From contig SLPQ01000002.1 of assembly GCA_007131925.1 (NCBI GenBank), forward strand, positions 1 to 36,733: a stretch of DNA of 36,733 nt. The letters run 5' to 3'. The stretch's first letter is position 1, and each line of letters starts with the position of its first letter. Positions 17,751 to 25,311 of this stretch are shown piece by piece. The stretch comes from Candidatus Brocadiia bacterium. GTDB taxonomy: Bacteria; Planctomycetota; DG-23; SLPQ01. The notes under the pieces were generated by a model. The model was not told the DNA's origin. It did no database searches and worked only from the letters and a program-made list of their open reading frames with translations. The position numbers were made by a program, and so were the translations under genes.

Positions 17751-17778
17751 TTGCCCTTGTGGTGTTGGGGAATATAAT
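17751..17778 (+). promoter_or_regulatory. Sigma70-like promoter of the lpxD-lpxC-lpxA operon
   Basis: TTGCCC (17751-17756), a 16-bp spacer and a perfect TATAAT (17773-17778) lie right after the bamA stop. Initiation near 17785 would give a leader of about 57 nt that includes the hairpin at 17796-17815. It would let the lipid A genes be expressed separately from bamA. Confidence 0.6.
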
Positions 17779-17795
17779 GTCTTGCGGTAAGAGCG

Positions 17796-17815
17796 GGCCG
17801 TAGCGACTTACGGCC
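17796..17815 (+). other. Perfect 7-bp hairpin in the lpxD leader
   Basis: GGCCGTA and TACGGCC flank a six-base loop (GCGACT). No U tract follows, so it is a poor intrinsic terminator. It lies between the predicted transcription start and the lpxD GTG, where it could affect mRNA stability or attenuate readthrough from bamA. Confidence 0.45.
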
Positions 17816-17841
17816 TTGGCAATATTGGCGGGAGCGCCACT

Positions 17842-18891
17842 GTGGAAAAGACGCTTTCAGAGCTGGCCAGACTTGTAGGCGGCAAAGTCAGCGGTGATAC
17901 CAAGACGCTGGTGACCGGTATAGCTGGCATCCGGGAGTCAAAAAGGGGCGATATTACCTTTCTGGCCAACAGAAAATACCAGCCGATGCTCGCCGAATGC
18001 CGCGCCTCCGCGGTGGTAGTATCACCTGATGTCAATGGCACGCCGATGCCCGCCATAAAGGTAAAGAACCCTGACATGGCCTTTGCAAAGATAGTGGAGG
18101 CCTTTGCGCCCGCCCCCCCGCGTTTTTACAAGGGCATACACCCCACTGTTGTGCTCGGTGAGGACGTATCGATCGGCAAGGACGTTTCCGTCCAAGCCTT
18201 TACCGTTATCCAGGACGAGGTGGAGATAGGCGACGGCACGGTGCTTTCGCCGGGCGTTTACGTGGGCCACGGCGCCAAGATCGGCAAGAACTGCCTTATC
18301 TATCCGCGAGTAGTGGTGCGCGAGAGATGCATAATAGGCAACAATTGCATTATCCACTCAGGTACTGTCATAGGTTCGGACGGGTTTGGCTTTTCCACGG
18401 TGAGCGGCGTCCATCACAAGATACCCCAGATCGGCATAGTGCAGATCGATGATGACGTTGAAATAGGCGCCAACGTCACGATAGACAGGGCGCGCTTCGG
18501 CAAAACGCACATAGGAAGGGGCACCAAGGTTGATAACCTGGTTCAGATAGCCCATAATGTATCGGTGGGCGAGCATTCCTTTATCATAGCCCAGGCTGGA
18601 ATAGCCGGCTCTGCTTCTGTCGGAGACAATGTCATACTTGCCGGGCAGAGTGGTGTGGATGGGCACCGGCACATCGGTAACAACGTCGTGGTCGGTGCCA
18701 AGGCCGGCGTAACCAAGGACGTGCCGGACAACCTGTTCGTTTCTGGTTTTCCGGCGCAGCCGCACGACAAGGAGCTCAAAGTGCAGGCCATCCTCAGGAA
18801 GCTTCCCGAGCTGGCAGGCCAGATCAAAGACCTTGAGGAGCGCCTACGTGAAATCGAAAAGACGGCAAAGGACGCTCGCAGGAAGCGTTGA
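17842..18891 (+). CDS. lpxD: UDP-3-O-(3-hydroxyacyl)glucosamine N-acyltransferase
   Basis: LpxD adds the second acyl chain (N-linked at position 2) in lipid A synthesis. The 349-residue protein has the N-terminal uridine-binding domain (about 1-95; [21 protein letters not shown]), a left-handed beta-helix of hexapeptide repeats (about 98-310) and a C-terminal helix (about 315-349). The catalytic His is in [14 protein letters not shown], and [11 protein letters not shown] is a family signature. The start is GTG with a modest upstream GGGAG. Its end overlaps the lpxC start by 44 bases. Confidence 0.95.
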   Translation: MEKTLSELARLVGGKVSGDTKTLVTGIAGIRESKRGDITFLANRKYQPMLAECRASAVVVSPDVNGTPMPAIKVKNPDMAFAKIVEAFAPAPPRFYKGIHPTVVLGEDVSIGKDVSVQAFTVIQDEVEIGDGTVLSPGVYVGHGAKIGKNCLIYPRVVVRERCIIGNNCIIHSGTVIGSDGFGFSTVSGVHHKIPQIGIVQIDDDVEIGANVTIDRARFGKTHIGRGTKVDNLVQIAHNVSVGEHSFIIAQAGIAGSASVGDNVILAGQSGVDGHRHIGNNVVVGAKAGVTKDVPDNLFVSGFPAQPHDKELKVQAILRKLPELAGQIKDLEERLREIEKTAKDARRKR

Positions 18892-20158
18892 ATTTGCCGA
18901 CATCGCGTTGTTTTCGGGCCAGAAGGTGAAGGTAAGGCTTTTACCCGCACCTGCCGATACCGGCGTGATTTTTGTCAGGACAGACCTTGACGGCAGGCCT
19001 CGCATCCCGGCTGATCCCGAGTCTGTCTCATCCACCATGCGTCGAACAGCCCTCAAGAAAGGCGCGGCAGAGGTCTCCACGGTCGAGCACATACTTTCGG
19101 CCTGTTTCGGCGCGCGAATCGACAATATGTTCATTGAGCTTGATGGCGGGGAAGTGCCCAACGCAGACGGCTCGGCGCGCGGCTTCTATGACCGGATAAA
19201 GCAGGCCGGGGCCGTCGAGCAGCAGCGCGAGCGCGCATCCTATTACGTCAAGGATCCCGTCTCGGTACAGGACGGCGACGTTGCGATGATCGCACTGCCA
19301 TGCGAGAGCGGCCTGTCGGTATCCTACACACTCGATTACGACTCGCACCTCATTGCCACGCAGAGCTTCGCTGCGAGTATAAACGAGGAGGTATTCGCCA
19401 GTGAGATAGCGCCGTCCCGGACGTTTTGTCTCTCTACCGAGGTCGAGGAGCTGAAAAAGCGTGGTCTCGGCCGCGGCGCTACCTATCAGAACACACTCGT
19501 CGTCTCCGAAAAGGGTGTCATAGATAACCAGCTTCGCTTTCCCGATGAGTTTGCGCGCCACAAGGTGCTGGACGTGCTGGGGGACCTGTTTCTACTGGGC
19601 GCTGACCTCTATGCGCGCGTTGTGGCGGTAAAGAGCGGCCACACTCTCAATCTGAGGCTCGTACGGGAGCTGTATAGAGAGATGACCGGCGCTGAGGACG
19701 CAGCTTTGCAGGCGCCGTATGTGCTCGACATTCGCCGGATTCAAAGGATACTTCCGCACAGATATCCTTTTCTGCTTGTCGACAGGGTTCTGGAGCTCGA
19801 GGAAGAGGTGCGTGCGGTCGGCATCAAGAACGTTACAATTAACGAGGAGTTTTTCCAGGGGCACTTTCCAGGCCATCCCATCATGCCGGGGGTACTGCAG
19901 ATAGAGGCCATGGCGCAGCTTTCGGGCGTGCTGCTCCTGCGCAGGCTTGAGCGCTCGGGGAAGCTGGCATACCTGCTTTCTCTGGACGGCGTGAAGCTAC
20001 GCCGTACGGTGGTGCCTGGCGACCAGTTGCGCCTGGAGGCAAATGCCGTCAGGATCAAGAATCGTATTGCCCAGATAAGTGCGCGCGCCCTCGTGGACGG
20101 TCACCTGGCCGCTGAGGCTCAGATAAAGTTCATGCTGGTGGACGCCGAACGGGACTGA
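18848..20158 (+). CDS. lpxC-fabZ: Fused UDP-3-O-acyl-GlcNAc deacetylase (LpxC) / 3-hydroxyacyl-ACP dehydratase (FabZ)
   Basis: LpxC performs the committed deacetylation of lipid A synthesis and FabZ dehydrates 3-hydroxyacyl-ACP in fatty acid elongation. The two compete for one acyl pool, and the fusion ties them. Residues 1 to about 285 are LpxC: E80/H81 in STVEHILSA, the zinc ligands in HKVLDVLGD, the SRTF loop, and SGHTLN. Residues about 295-436 are Fab[14 protein letters not shown] with the catalytic His, and [20 protein letters not shown] with the catalytic Glu. The start is GTG 18848, seven bases after GAGGAG, inside the lpxD end. The residue matching E. coli His19 (GLHTG) is F22 (ALFSG). 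Such fusions are known in Bacteroidota, Planctomycetota and others. Confidence 0.95.
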   Translation: MKSKRRQRTLAGSVEFADIALFSGQKVKVRLLPAPADTGVIFVRTDLDGRPRIPADPESVSSTMRRTALKKGAAEVSTVEHILSACFGARIDNMFIELDGGEVPNADGSARGFYDRIKQAGAVEQQRERASYYVKDPVSVQDGDVAMIALPCESGLSVSYTLDYDSHLIATQSFAASINEEVFASEIAPSRTFCLSTEVEELKKRGLGRGATYQNTLVVSEKGVIDNQLRFPDEFARHKVLDVLGDLFLLGADLYARVVAVKSGHTLNLRLVRELYREMTGAEDAALQAPYVLDIRRIQRILPHRYPFLLVDRVLELEEEVRAVGIKNVTINEEFFQGHFPGHPIMPGVLQIEAMAQLSGVLLLRRLERSGKLAYLLSLDGVKLRRTVVPGDQLRLEANAVRIKNRIAQISARALVDGHLAAEAQIKFMLVDAERD

Positions 20159-20190
20159 CCAGGCGCCTTCGCGCGAAAAGGGGGATCAGC

Positions 20191-20982
20191 ATAGCACCTT
20201 TCATTCACTCTACGGCCGTCATTGAGGAGGGCGCCACCCTGGCCGACGACGCCCGGATCGGGCCATGGTGTGTGATAGGTCCGCATGTCACGATAGGTGC
20301 AGGCACCCACCTGGTGGGCAGCGTTACTGTCATGGGCAATACAACCATCGGCGAGCGAAACATAGTTTATCCTTACTGCGTGCTCGGAGCCCCGCCGCAG
20401 GATCTCAAGTACCTTGGTGGTGATACGCGTCTTGAAATCGGCAGTGACAACATCATCCGCGAGCACGTCACCATGAATGTAGGCACCGAATCCGGCGGTG
20501 CGCTCACCTCCATGGGCGACGCAAACCTGCTGATGTGCGCCTGCCACGTAGCCCACGACTGTCATATCGGCAGCCGTTGCGTAATATCAAACCAGGTGCT
20601 GCTGGCCGGGCACGTCCGTATTTACGACGGCGCGGTGCTCTCCGGCGCAGTGGCCATACATCACTTTGTGACGGTGGGCGAGTATGCCTTTATCGGAGGC
20701 CTTTCGCGTGTGGTCCAGGACGTAGCGCCCTTTCTGGTGACAGAGGGCAGCCCCGCTGCTGCGCGCAAGGTGAATGTGGTAGGCCTCAGGCGCAACGGCT
20801 TTGGCGCCGAGGCGATAGAGCGGCTGGAACGGGCCTTCAGGCTGATATTCCGGTCGGGGGAGGTTATGTCAAAGGTGCTTGGAGAGATGCGCCGCGAGGG
20901 CGCCACAGATGAGGTGGCTCGCCTTGTGGAGTTTCTCCAGAACCGCTTGGACGGCAAACACGGCCGGGCGCTTCAACCATAG
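20191..20982 (+). CDS. lpxA: UDP-GlcNAc (or UDP-GlcNAc3N) acyltransferase, apparent AUA start
   Basis: LpxA transfers a 3-hydroxyacyl chain from ACP to position 3 of UDP-GlcNAc, the first step of lipid A. The 263-residue frame shows hexapeptide repeats, QDLKY, the catalytic-His block HVAHDC, AIHHFVTVG, and the C-terminal helical region (LRRNGFGAEAIERLERAFRLIFRSG). Similarity to family N-termini (IHSTAVIEEGATLADDARIGPWCVIG) extends well upstream of the first usual start codon, the GTG at 20272. The only site with a Shine-Dalgarno (AAGGGGG) at proper spacing is ATA 20191, giving (M)APFIHSTAV. Starting at the GTG would delete the first helix coils. The H99 position of E. coli LpxA is Asn here. 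Confidence 0.9.
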   Translation: MAPFIHSTAVIEEGATLADDARIGPWCVIGPHVTIGAGTHLVGSVTVMGNTTIGERNIVYPYCVLGAPPQDLKYLGGDTRLEIGSDNIIREHVTMNVGTESGGALTSMGDANLLMCACHVAHDCHIGSRCVISNQVLLAGHVRIYDGAVLSGAVAIHHFVTVGEYAFIGGLSRVVQDVAPFLVTEGSPAAARKVNVVGLRRNGFGAEAIERLERAFRLIFRSGEVMSKVLGEMRREGATDEVARLVEFLQNRLDGKHGRALQP

Positions 20983-20996
20983 GGAGAGAGGGTTGT

Positions 20997-22007
20997 ATGA
21001 GAGTAGGTGTAGTAGGTGTCGGCAGCATGGGCGAGGCGCATGCGCGCTGCTATGCGGCGCTCCAGCAGGCCCACCTCGCCGCCGTGTGTGATATAAACCA
21101 TCAGCGCTGCGATGAGATTGCACGGCGCTACTCGACGGAGGCCGTCTATGATTTTACGGACCTCGATGGTCGTGTGGATGCCGTAAGTGTCGCCCTGCCG
21201 ACGGTACTGCATGCCGAAGCGTCCCAGTTTTTCCTGGAGAGGGGCGTGTCTGTGCTTGTTGAAAAGCCGATGGCGCGCAGCTCAGCCGAGGCCGCCGCCC
21301 TGGTCGATGCAGCCGCAGAGTCGGGCGCGACACTCATGGTCGGCCACATCGAGCGCTTCAACCCCGCATTCATGGCCATACGCCAGCTCGAGCTCAAGCC
21401 CCTCTTCATCGAGTGCGACCGGATAAGCCCCTTTCGCTTTCGTTCGGCGGATGTCGGAGTCGTTTTCGACCTCATGATACATGACATCGACATTATACTC
21501 AGCCTCGCATGCTCCGAAGTCGACCAAGTCGACGCATGCGGTGTGGCTGTCCTGGGCGCTAATGAAGACATATGCAATGCACGGCTGCTCTTTGAAAATG
21601 GCTGCGTGGCAAACATCACGGCCAGCCGTGTTGCCACAAAGTCTATGCGCAAGATAAGGCTCTTCAGCCATGACAGCTACATAACCATAGACTATGCCGC
21701 CCGGCAGGCCCTGATATACCGCAAGTCCCCAAAGCTCACCCTCGATACAGCCAAGACCCTCAAGAGTGGCGCGACCTCCCTTGCCGACTTTGCAGGCATG
21801 TCATTTCCTGAGCTTCTCGACATAAAGGATGTCGAGCTCGATGACCATGAGCCTCTTGCCAAGGAGCTCGAGGCGTTTGTGAGCGCAGTGGAGTCCGGCA
21901 CGCCCCCGCCCGTAAGCGGTCGCGAGGGGATGGAGGCGGTGCGCGTGGCTGAGAGGGTGATCCAGGCGGTGAACGTCCATAGAAAGCTCGTAGAATCCAG
22001 ACACTGA
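20997..22007 (+). CDS. Gfo/Idh/MocA-family oxidoreductase, possibly GnnA-like
   Basis: A 336-residue NAD(P)-dependent sugar oxidoreductase. The N-terminal Rossmann fold begins VGVVGVGSMGEAHARCY and continues to VEKPMA, whose Lys is the usual catalytic lysine. The C-terminal alpha/beta domain includes GHIERFNPAF and DLMIHDIDIIL, with the conserved catalytic His. It lies 14 bp after lpxA with AGGGAGAGAGGG before the ATG, so it is cotranscribed with the lipid A genes. In Acidithiobacillus and Leptospira, GnnA of this family oxidises UDP-GlcNAc at C3 before GnnB transaminates it, giving amide-linked lipid A. A GnnB partner is not adjacent, so that function is only a proposal. Confidence 0.85.
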   Translation: MRVGVVGVGSMGEAHARCYAALQQAHLAAVCDINHQRCDEIARRYSTEAVYDFTDLDGRVDAVSVALPTVLHAEASQFFLERGVSVLVEKPMARSSAEAAALVDAAAESGATLMVGHIERFNPAFMAIRQLELKPLFIECDRISPFRFRSADVGVVFDLMIHDIDIILSLACSEVDQVDACGVAVLGANEDICNARLLFENGCVANITASRVATKSMRKIRLFSHDSYITIDYAARQALIYRKSPKLTLDTAKTLKSGATSLADFAGMSFPELLDIKDVELDDHEPLAKELEAFVSAVESGTPPPVSGREGMEAVRVAERVIQAVNVHRKLVESRH

Positions 22008-22279
22008 AAACCCCTGCCGGCACTTTCCAGAAGGCCCCGAGGTCTTGTCACATTGCGATGGCGCAGCCCGGCTGACGTGCCCATCTGTGCCTCGCCGGTG
22101 GAGTGATTGCGAGCTGTGGGTTGCTGCCGCACGATCTCAAGCGGCCTCAGCAATCCGCCATTTTCTCCAGCGCCACATGCAGCGTGCCCCAGTAGCGTTT
22201 GGCAGGGCTCTCTGTATAATCGTGAGGTGATGAGCCGGCCGCAGGCCGGCCGAATGACTGGACCGCCCCGGGAGCCGGT
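22008..22279 (+). promoter_or_regulatory. Intergenic region with a -10 element and a leader hairpin before prmC
   Basis: This 272-bp gap holds no supportable gene. TATAAT at 22215-22220 is a perfect -10 but has no convincing -35 at 16-18 bp. Downstream, GCCGGCC-GCA-GGCCGGC (22234-22250) forms a perfect 7-bp hairpin. Together they suggest a promoter and structured leader for prmC. No terminator for the preceding operon is clear. Confidence 0.4.
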
Positions 22280-23167
22280 GTGCCTCAGGAGCCGTGGACG
22301 CCCCTTACGATAATCAAGACCACAGCCGACTACCTCGCAGGGCGCGGTGTCGAGGAGCCGAGGCTGGATGCGGAGTTGTTGCTCTCAAATGTACTCGGCA
22401 TAGACCGCATCGGACTCTACACGGGCTTTGAGCGTGTCCTGACCGGCCGGGAGCTTGACCACTACCGGGAGCTTGTCAGGCAGAGGGCCGCAGGGCGCCC
22501 CTGCAAGTACATCACCGGCCGCACGGAGTTTTACTCGATCGAGCTTGCAGTCGACGAGCGTTCACTGATACCCAGACCTGAATCCGAGCATGTTGTCGAG
22601 CGTGCGCTTGATGTTCTGGGGGGGCGTAGAGAAGAGGACTTTGCCCTGGTGGTGGAGCTGGGTACCGGCTCTGGTGCGATTATAATAGCCGTTGCTGCAA
22701 ATGCCGCTGACGCAGGCTTTGTGGCCACAGACGTTTCTGCCGATGCACTGGAGCTGGCACGCTCCAATGCGGCTGCGGCCGGCGTGGCCGGTAAAATAGA
22801 GTTTGTGAGAGGCGATCTCTTCGACCCGCTTGTCGTGATGGGTCTTGAATGCAGGGTGGATATGCTGGTTTCAAACCCGCCTTACCTCAGCGAGAAGCAG
22901 TGGGAGTGCCTGCCTCGATCGATCACTGGTTACGAGCCCCGCGAGGCGCTTGTCGCCGGCCCCAACGGCACCGAGGTCGAGGAGAGGATACTGGAGGGCG
23001 CCCGACTGTTTCTGCGTCCGGGCGGCGTTATCATAATGGAGATAGACCCTTCGCAGCGCGATTATCTCATGACTGCGGCAAGCAGTTTTTGTGAATACGG
23101 GCAGGTGAGGTTTTTCGCCGACTACGCCAGGCGGCCGAGGGTCATGGAAGTGGAGAAGAAGAAGTGA
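22280..23167 (+). CDS. prmC: Release factor glutamine methyltransferase
   Basis: PrmC methylates the Gln of the GGQ motif in peptide release factors, using SAM. The 295-residue protein has the N-terminal helical domain (about 1-85) and a Rossmann methyltransferase domain with VVELGTGSGAIIIAVAA and the signature NPPY in LVSNPPYLSE. YEPREALVAGPNGTE is typical of the family. The start is GTG five bases after GGGAG. Its usual partner prfA is not next to it. Its stop overlaps the next start as GTGA. Confidence 0.93.
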   Translation: MPQEPWTPLTIIKTTADYLAGRGVEEPRLDAELLLSNVLGIDRIGLYTGFERVLTGRELDHYRELVRQRAAGRPCKYITGRTEFYSIELAVDERSLIPRPESEHVVERALDVLGGRREEDFALVVELGTGSGAIIIAVAANAADAGFVATDVSADALELARSNAAAAGVAGKIEFVRGDLFDPLVVMGLECRVDMLVSNPPYLSEKQWECLPRSITGYEPREALVAGPNGTEVEERILEGARLFLRPGGVIIMEIDPSQRDYLMTAASSFCEYGQVRFFADYARRPRVMEVEKKK

Positions 23168-24324
23168 TAGGTATAACCAAGCTGCTTACCGGAAAAGCGA
23201 CCGTCTCCGCCGCGCTCGGTAATACAGGCGACGCGCGAATGTTGCAGTTTAGCGCAGCAGACAGACCCATCGTCGTCTGGAATTGCACCGGCCGGTGCAA
23301 CCTTGATTGCGCGCACTGCTACGCGCGCTCCCATGCGGGGGCATGTGAGCTGGATACGGCCGAGGCGCGCTCTTTTCTTGATGAGCTTGCAGAGATGGAT
23401 GTGCCGGTGGCGCTTTTTTCGGGAGGGGAGCCGCTGCTTCGCGAGGACATACTTGAGCTGATATCATACGCACGCTCAATCGGCCTGCGGCCGGTGCTTT
23501 CCACGAACGGTACGCTGATTACCGCTGATGTCGCACTTAAGCTGCGGGATGCCGGTGCTGTGTACGTTGGAGTCTCGATCGACGGTGCTCGTGAAACTCA
23601 TGACCGCTTCAGGGGTCGCCGGGGTGCCTTTGACGAGGCGCTTGCGGGGATCGAGGCGGCGGCCTCAGCCGGTATCCGTACCGGTATTCGGTTTACGCTC
23701 GTAGCCGAAAACTTCATTGATCTGCCGGTGGTGCTGGAGCTTGTGGAGAAGAGCAAGATCGCGCGCTTCTGCATGTATCATCTTGTCTACACTGGGGGCG
23801 GTGCAGAGATGGCAGCCGGAGACGTGACGAGAGATCAGTCCCGCGCCGCGGTCAGCCTGTTGATAGACACAGCCGCCGACTGGGCGGCCCGGGGCGTGGA
23901 CGCCGAGATACTCACCGCCGACAACCACGCCGACGGCGTCATGCTCTTGCGACATATCGAAAAGAGCGACCCTCGGCGCGCCGAGGATGTTCGGAGGCTC
24001 CTTGTGATGTCAGGCGGCTGCTCCGCGGGCAGAAAGATCGCATCTGTCGGCCCGTCGGGTGAGGTTTACGCATGCCAGTTCTGGTCGAGCGAGCCGCTGG
24101 GTAATGTTCGCAAGCAGCGGGCCTCACATATCTGGAAGAAGCCTGACGGCGGCCTGCTCTTGCGCCTGCGCTCAGGGCCGGAAGGGGCTGAGAGTCGCTG
24201 CGTACGCTGTCGCTACAGCGAGCTGTGCGGCGGCTGCCGCATCAGATCGATGGCCGTCGGAAGGGGCCTGTGGGGCGCAGACCCCCAGTGCTACCTTAGC
24301 GACGAGGAGATCGGGCTGGCTTAG
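23164..24324 (+). CDS. Radical SAM/SPASM protein, AhbC/NirJ-like (heme or heme d1 pathway family)
   Basis: A 386-residue radical SAM enzyme with CNLDCAHC as the CxxxCxxC motif (about residues 43-50) following RPIVVWNCTGR. Internal blocks (FSGGEPLLREDILELI, VGVSIDGARETHDRFRG, FCMYHLVYTGGG, ILTADNHADG) closely resemble AhbC and NirJ proteins, which act on siroheme-derived tetrapyrroles. The C-terminal cysteines (GGCSAGRK...YACQFW, CVRCRYSELCGGC) fit a SPASM-like auxiliary Fe-S cluster. The start is GTG in a GTGA overlap with prmC, so translation is coupled. No siroheme, nir or other ahb gene is in the window, so the substrate is inferred from family likeness only; a peptide-modifying SPASM role remains possible. 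Confidence 0.75.
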   Translation: MIGITKLLTGKATVSAALGNTGDARMLQFSAADRPIVVWNCTGRCNLDCAHCYARSHAGACELDTAEARSFLDELAEMDVPVALFSGGEPLLREDILELISYARSIGLRPVLSTNGTLITADVALKLRDAGAVYVGVSIDGARETHDRFRGRRGAFDEALAGIEAAASAGIRTGIRFTLVAENFIDLPVVLELVEKSKIARFCMYHLVYTGGGAEMAAGDVTRDQSRAAVSLLIDTAADWAARGVDAEILTADNHADGVMLLRHIEKSDPRRAEDVRRLLVMSGGCSAGRKIASVGPSGEVYACQFWSSEPLGNVRKQRASHIWKKPDGGLLLRLRSGPEGAESRCVRCRYSELCGGCRIRSMAVGRGLWGADPQCYLSDEEIGLA

Positions 24325-24430
24325 GACAAGAGCCGGCATGGGTACCGACTCTGCACGCCTGAGAGAAGCACGGCGAAACCGCGCTTTCTACGCCGGATTT
24401 CGCAAGGTTACGCCCGGCCTCTGTCGATAA

Positions 24431-24446
24431 ACACTATATGTAGTGG
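24431..24446 (+). promoter_or_regulatory. NrdR box 1
   Basis: ACACTATATGTAGTGG matches the published NrdR-box palindrome (acaCwAtATaTwGtgt) at nearly every informative position. It lies upstream of nrdR-nrdD, whose repressor is encoded just downstream. It is 31 bp from a second, weaker site, the usual helical phasing of NrdR box pairs. Confidence 0.7.
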
Positions 24447-24461
24447 TGCGCCATTGCGGAT

Positions 24462-24477
24462 ACACAAGATGTAAAAG
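24462..24477 (+). promoter_or_regulatory. NrdR box 2 (weaker)
   Basis: ACACAAGATGTAAAAG keeps the C-A-A-T-T-A core positions of the NrdR box but loses its right flank. Its start is exactly 31 bp after box 1, about three helical turns, which supports it as the partner site. Confidence 0.5.
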
Positions 24478-24609
24478 GGCGATGTCTGGATACTTCAATG
24501 GCGCTTACAGGGAAAATTATGTGCCTTAGGGGCTGTCGTGGTGCATAAGTTCTGTTATATCAAGATGTTAGGCCATTGTAAAATTTGTGTCAAATTGGCG
24601 AGAAAATCC

Positions 24610-24637
24610 TTGATCGCATTGCCGGAGCCCATATACT
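24610..24637 (+). promoter_or_regulatory. Sigma70-like promoter of the nrdR-nrdD operon
   Basis: TTGATC (24610-24615), a 16-bp spacer and TATACT (24632-24637) form a plausible promoter. Initiation near 24644 would fall within the NrdR-box-like site at 24641-24656 and leave a leader of about 119 nt before nrdR. The surrounding gap (24325-24762) is visibly more AT-rich than the coding DNA and holds no supportable ORF. Confidence 0.55.
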
Positions 24638-24640
24638 CTG

Positions 24641-24656
24641 CCACGAGATGTAGTGG
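24641..24656 (+). promoter_or_regulatory. NrdR-box-like site 3 overlapping the predicted transcription start
   Basis: CCACGAGATGTAGTGG shares GATGTAGTGG or TATGTAGTGG with box 1 and is itself a near-palindrome (CCAC...GTGG). It sits directly downstream of the predicted -10, where bound NrdR would block transcription. Confidence 0.5.
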
Positions 24657-24762
24657 TCGCTAGCTTGGGAACGCCCATATCATGTATTTATGTGTAATTT
24701 TTGGGGCTGTGTTGTTTCGGCGCGGTTTTTGCTTTCGGTAGTGATGTGTAGGGAGGCTTTGA

Positions 24763-25311
24763 GTGCGCTGCCCATTCTGCAAGGACGTGGAGGACAAAGT
24801 CGTTGACTCGCGCATGAGCGATGACGGGTCGGTGATACGCCGTCGGCGCGAGTGCAACGAATGCGGGCGACGCTTCACGACGATTGAGACGGTCAAGGAG
24901 CTGAGGCTGCGCGTGGTGAAAAAGGACGGTTCGCGCGAGCCCTTCGACCGCAACAAGATTTTGGACGGGCTGGTTGCCGCATGCTATAAGAGGCCTGTGG
25001 CACTGGCAAAGCTGGAAGCGCTGACGGCACAGATCGAGAGGGACATTCTGCAGAACTTCGACAGGGAAGTCGAGTCACACCACGTCGGCAAGCTTGCCAT
25101 GAAGAGCCTTCGCGAGGTGGACAACGTTGCTTATGTCAGGTTTGCATCTGTTTACAGGGCATTCAAGGATGCCGGCGAGTTTCTCGATGCTCTGAGGCCC
25201 CTTCTGGAATCGCCCGACGATGCAGAAGTCGGCTCGGCTGAGCATGACAGGCAGGAAAATGCGCGAGATTGGAGGGTCAGTGGTTATGGTCAAAGAGGTC
25301 AGGAAGCGTGA
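24763..25311 (+). CDS. nrdR: Transcriptional repressor NrdR
   Basis: NrdR senses dATP/ATP through its ATP-cone and represses ribonucleotide reductase operons. The 182-residue protein has the zinc ribbon C3xxC6...C31xxC34 with RMSDDGSVIRRRRECNECGRRFTT, then an ATP-cone (about 47-140). The start is GTG six bases after GGGAGG. The C-terminal 30 or so residues (after DALRPLLE) extend past the usual family end and overlap the nrdD start by 26 bases. NrdR-box-like sites upstream suggest autoregulation. Confidence 0.95.
   Translation: MRCPFCKDVEDKVVDSRMSDDGSVIRRRRECNECGRRFTTIETVKELRLRVVKKDGSREPFDRNKILDGLVAACYKRPVALAKLEALTAQIERDILQNFDREVESHHVGKLAMKSLREVDNVAYVRFASVYRAFKDAGEFLDALRPLLESPDDAEVGSAEHDRQENARDWRVSGYGQRGQEA

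Noticed and set aside
20272-20982. lpxA beginning at GTG 20272
   Set aside because: It would remove 27 conserved N-terminal residues and has no suitable ribosome binding site; the frame and similarity continue upstream.
24675-24690. Possible fourth NrdR box (CCATATCATGTATTTA)
   Set aside because: It shares only the ATGT core, lacks the flanking arms, and is 34 rather than 31 bp from the third site.
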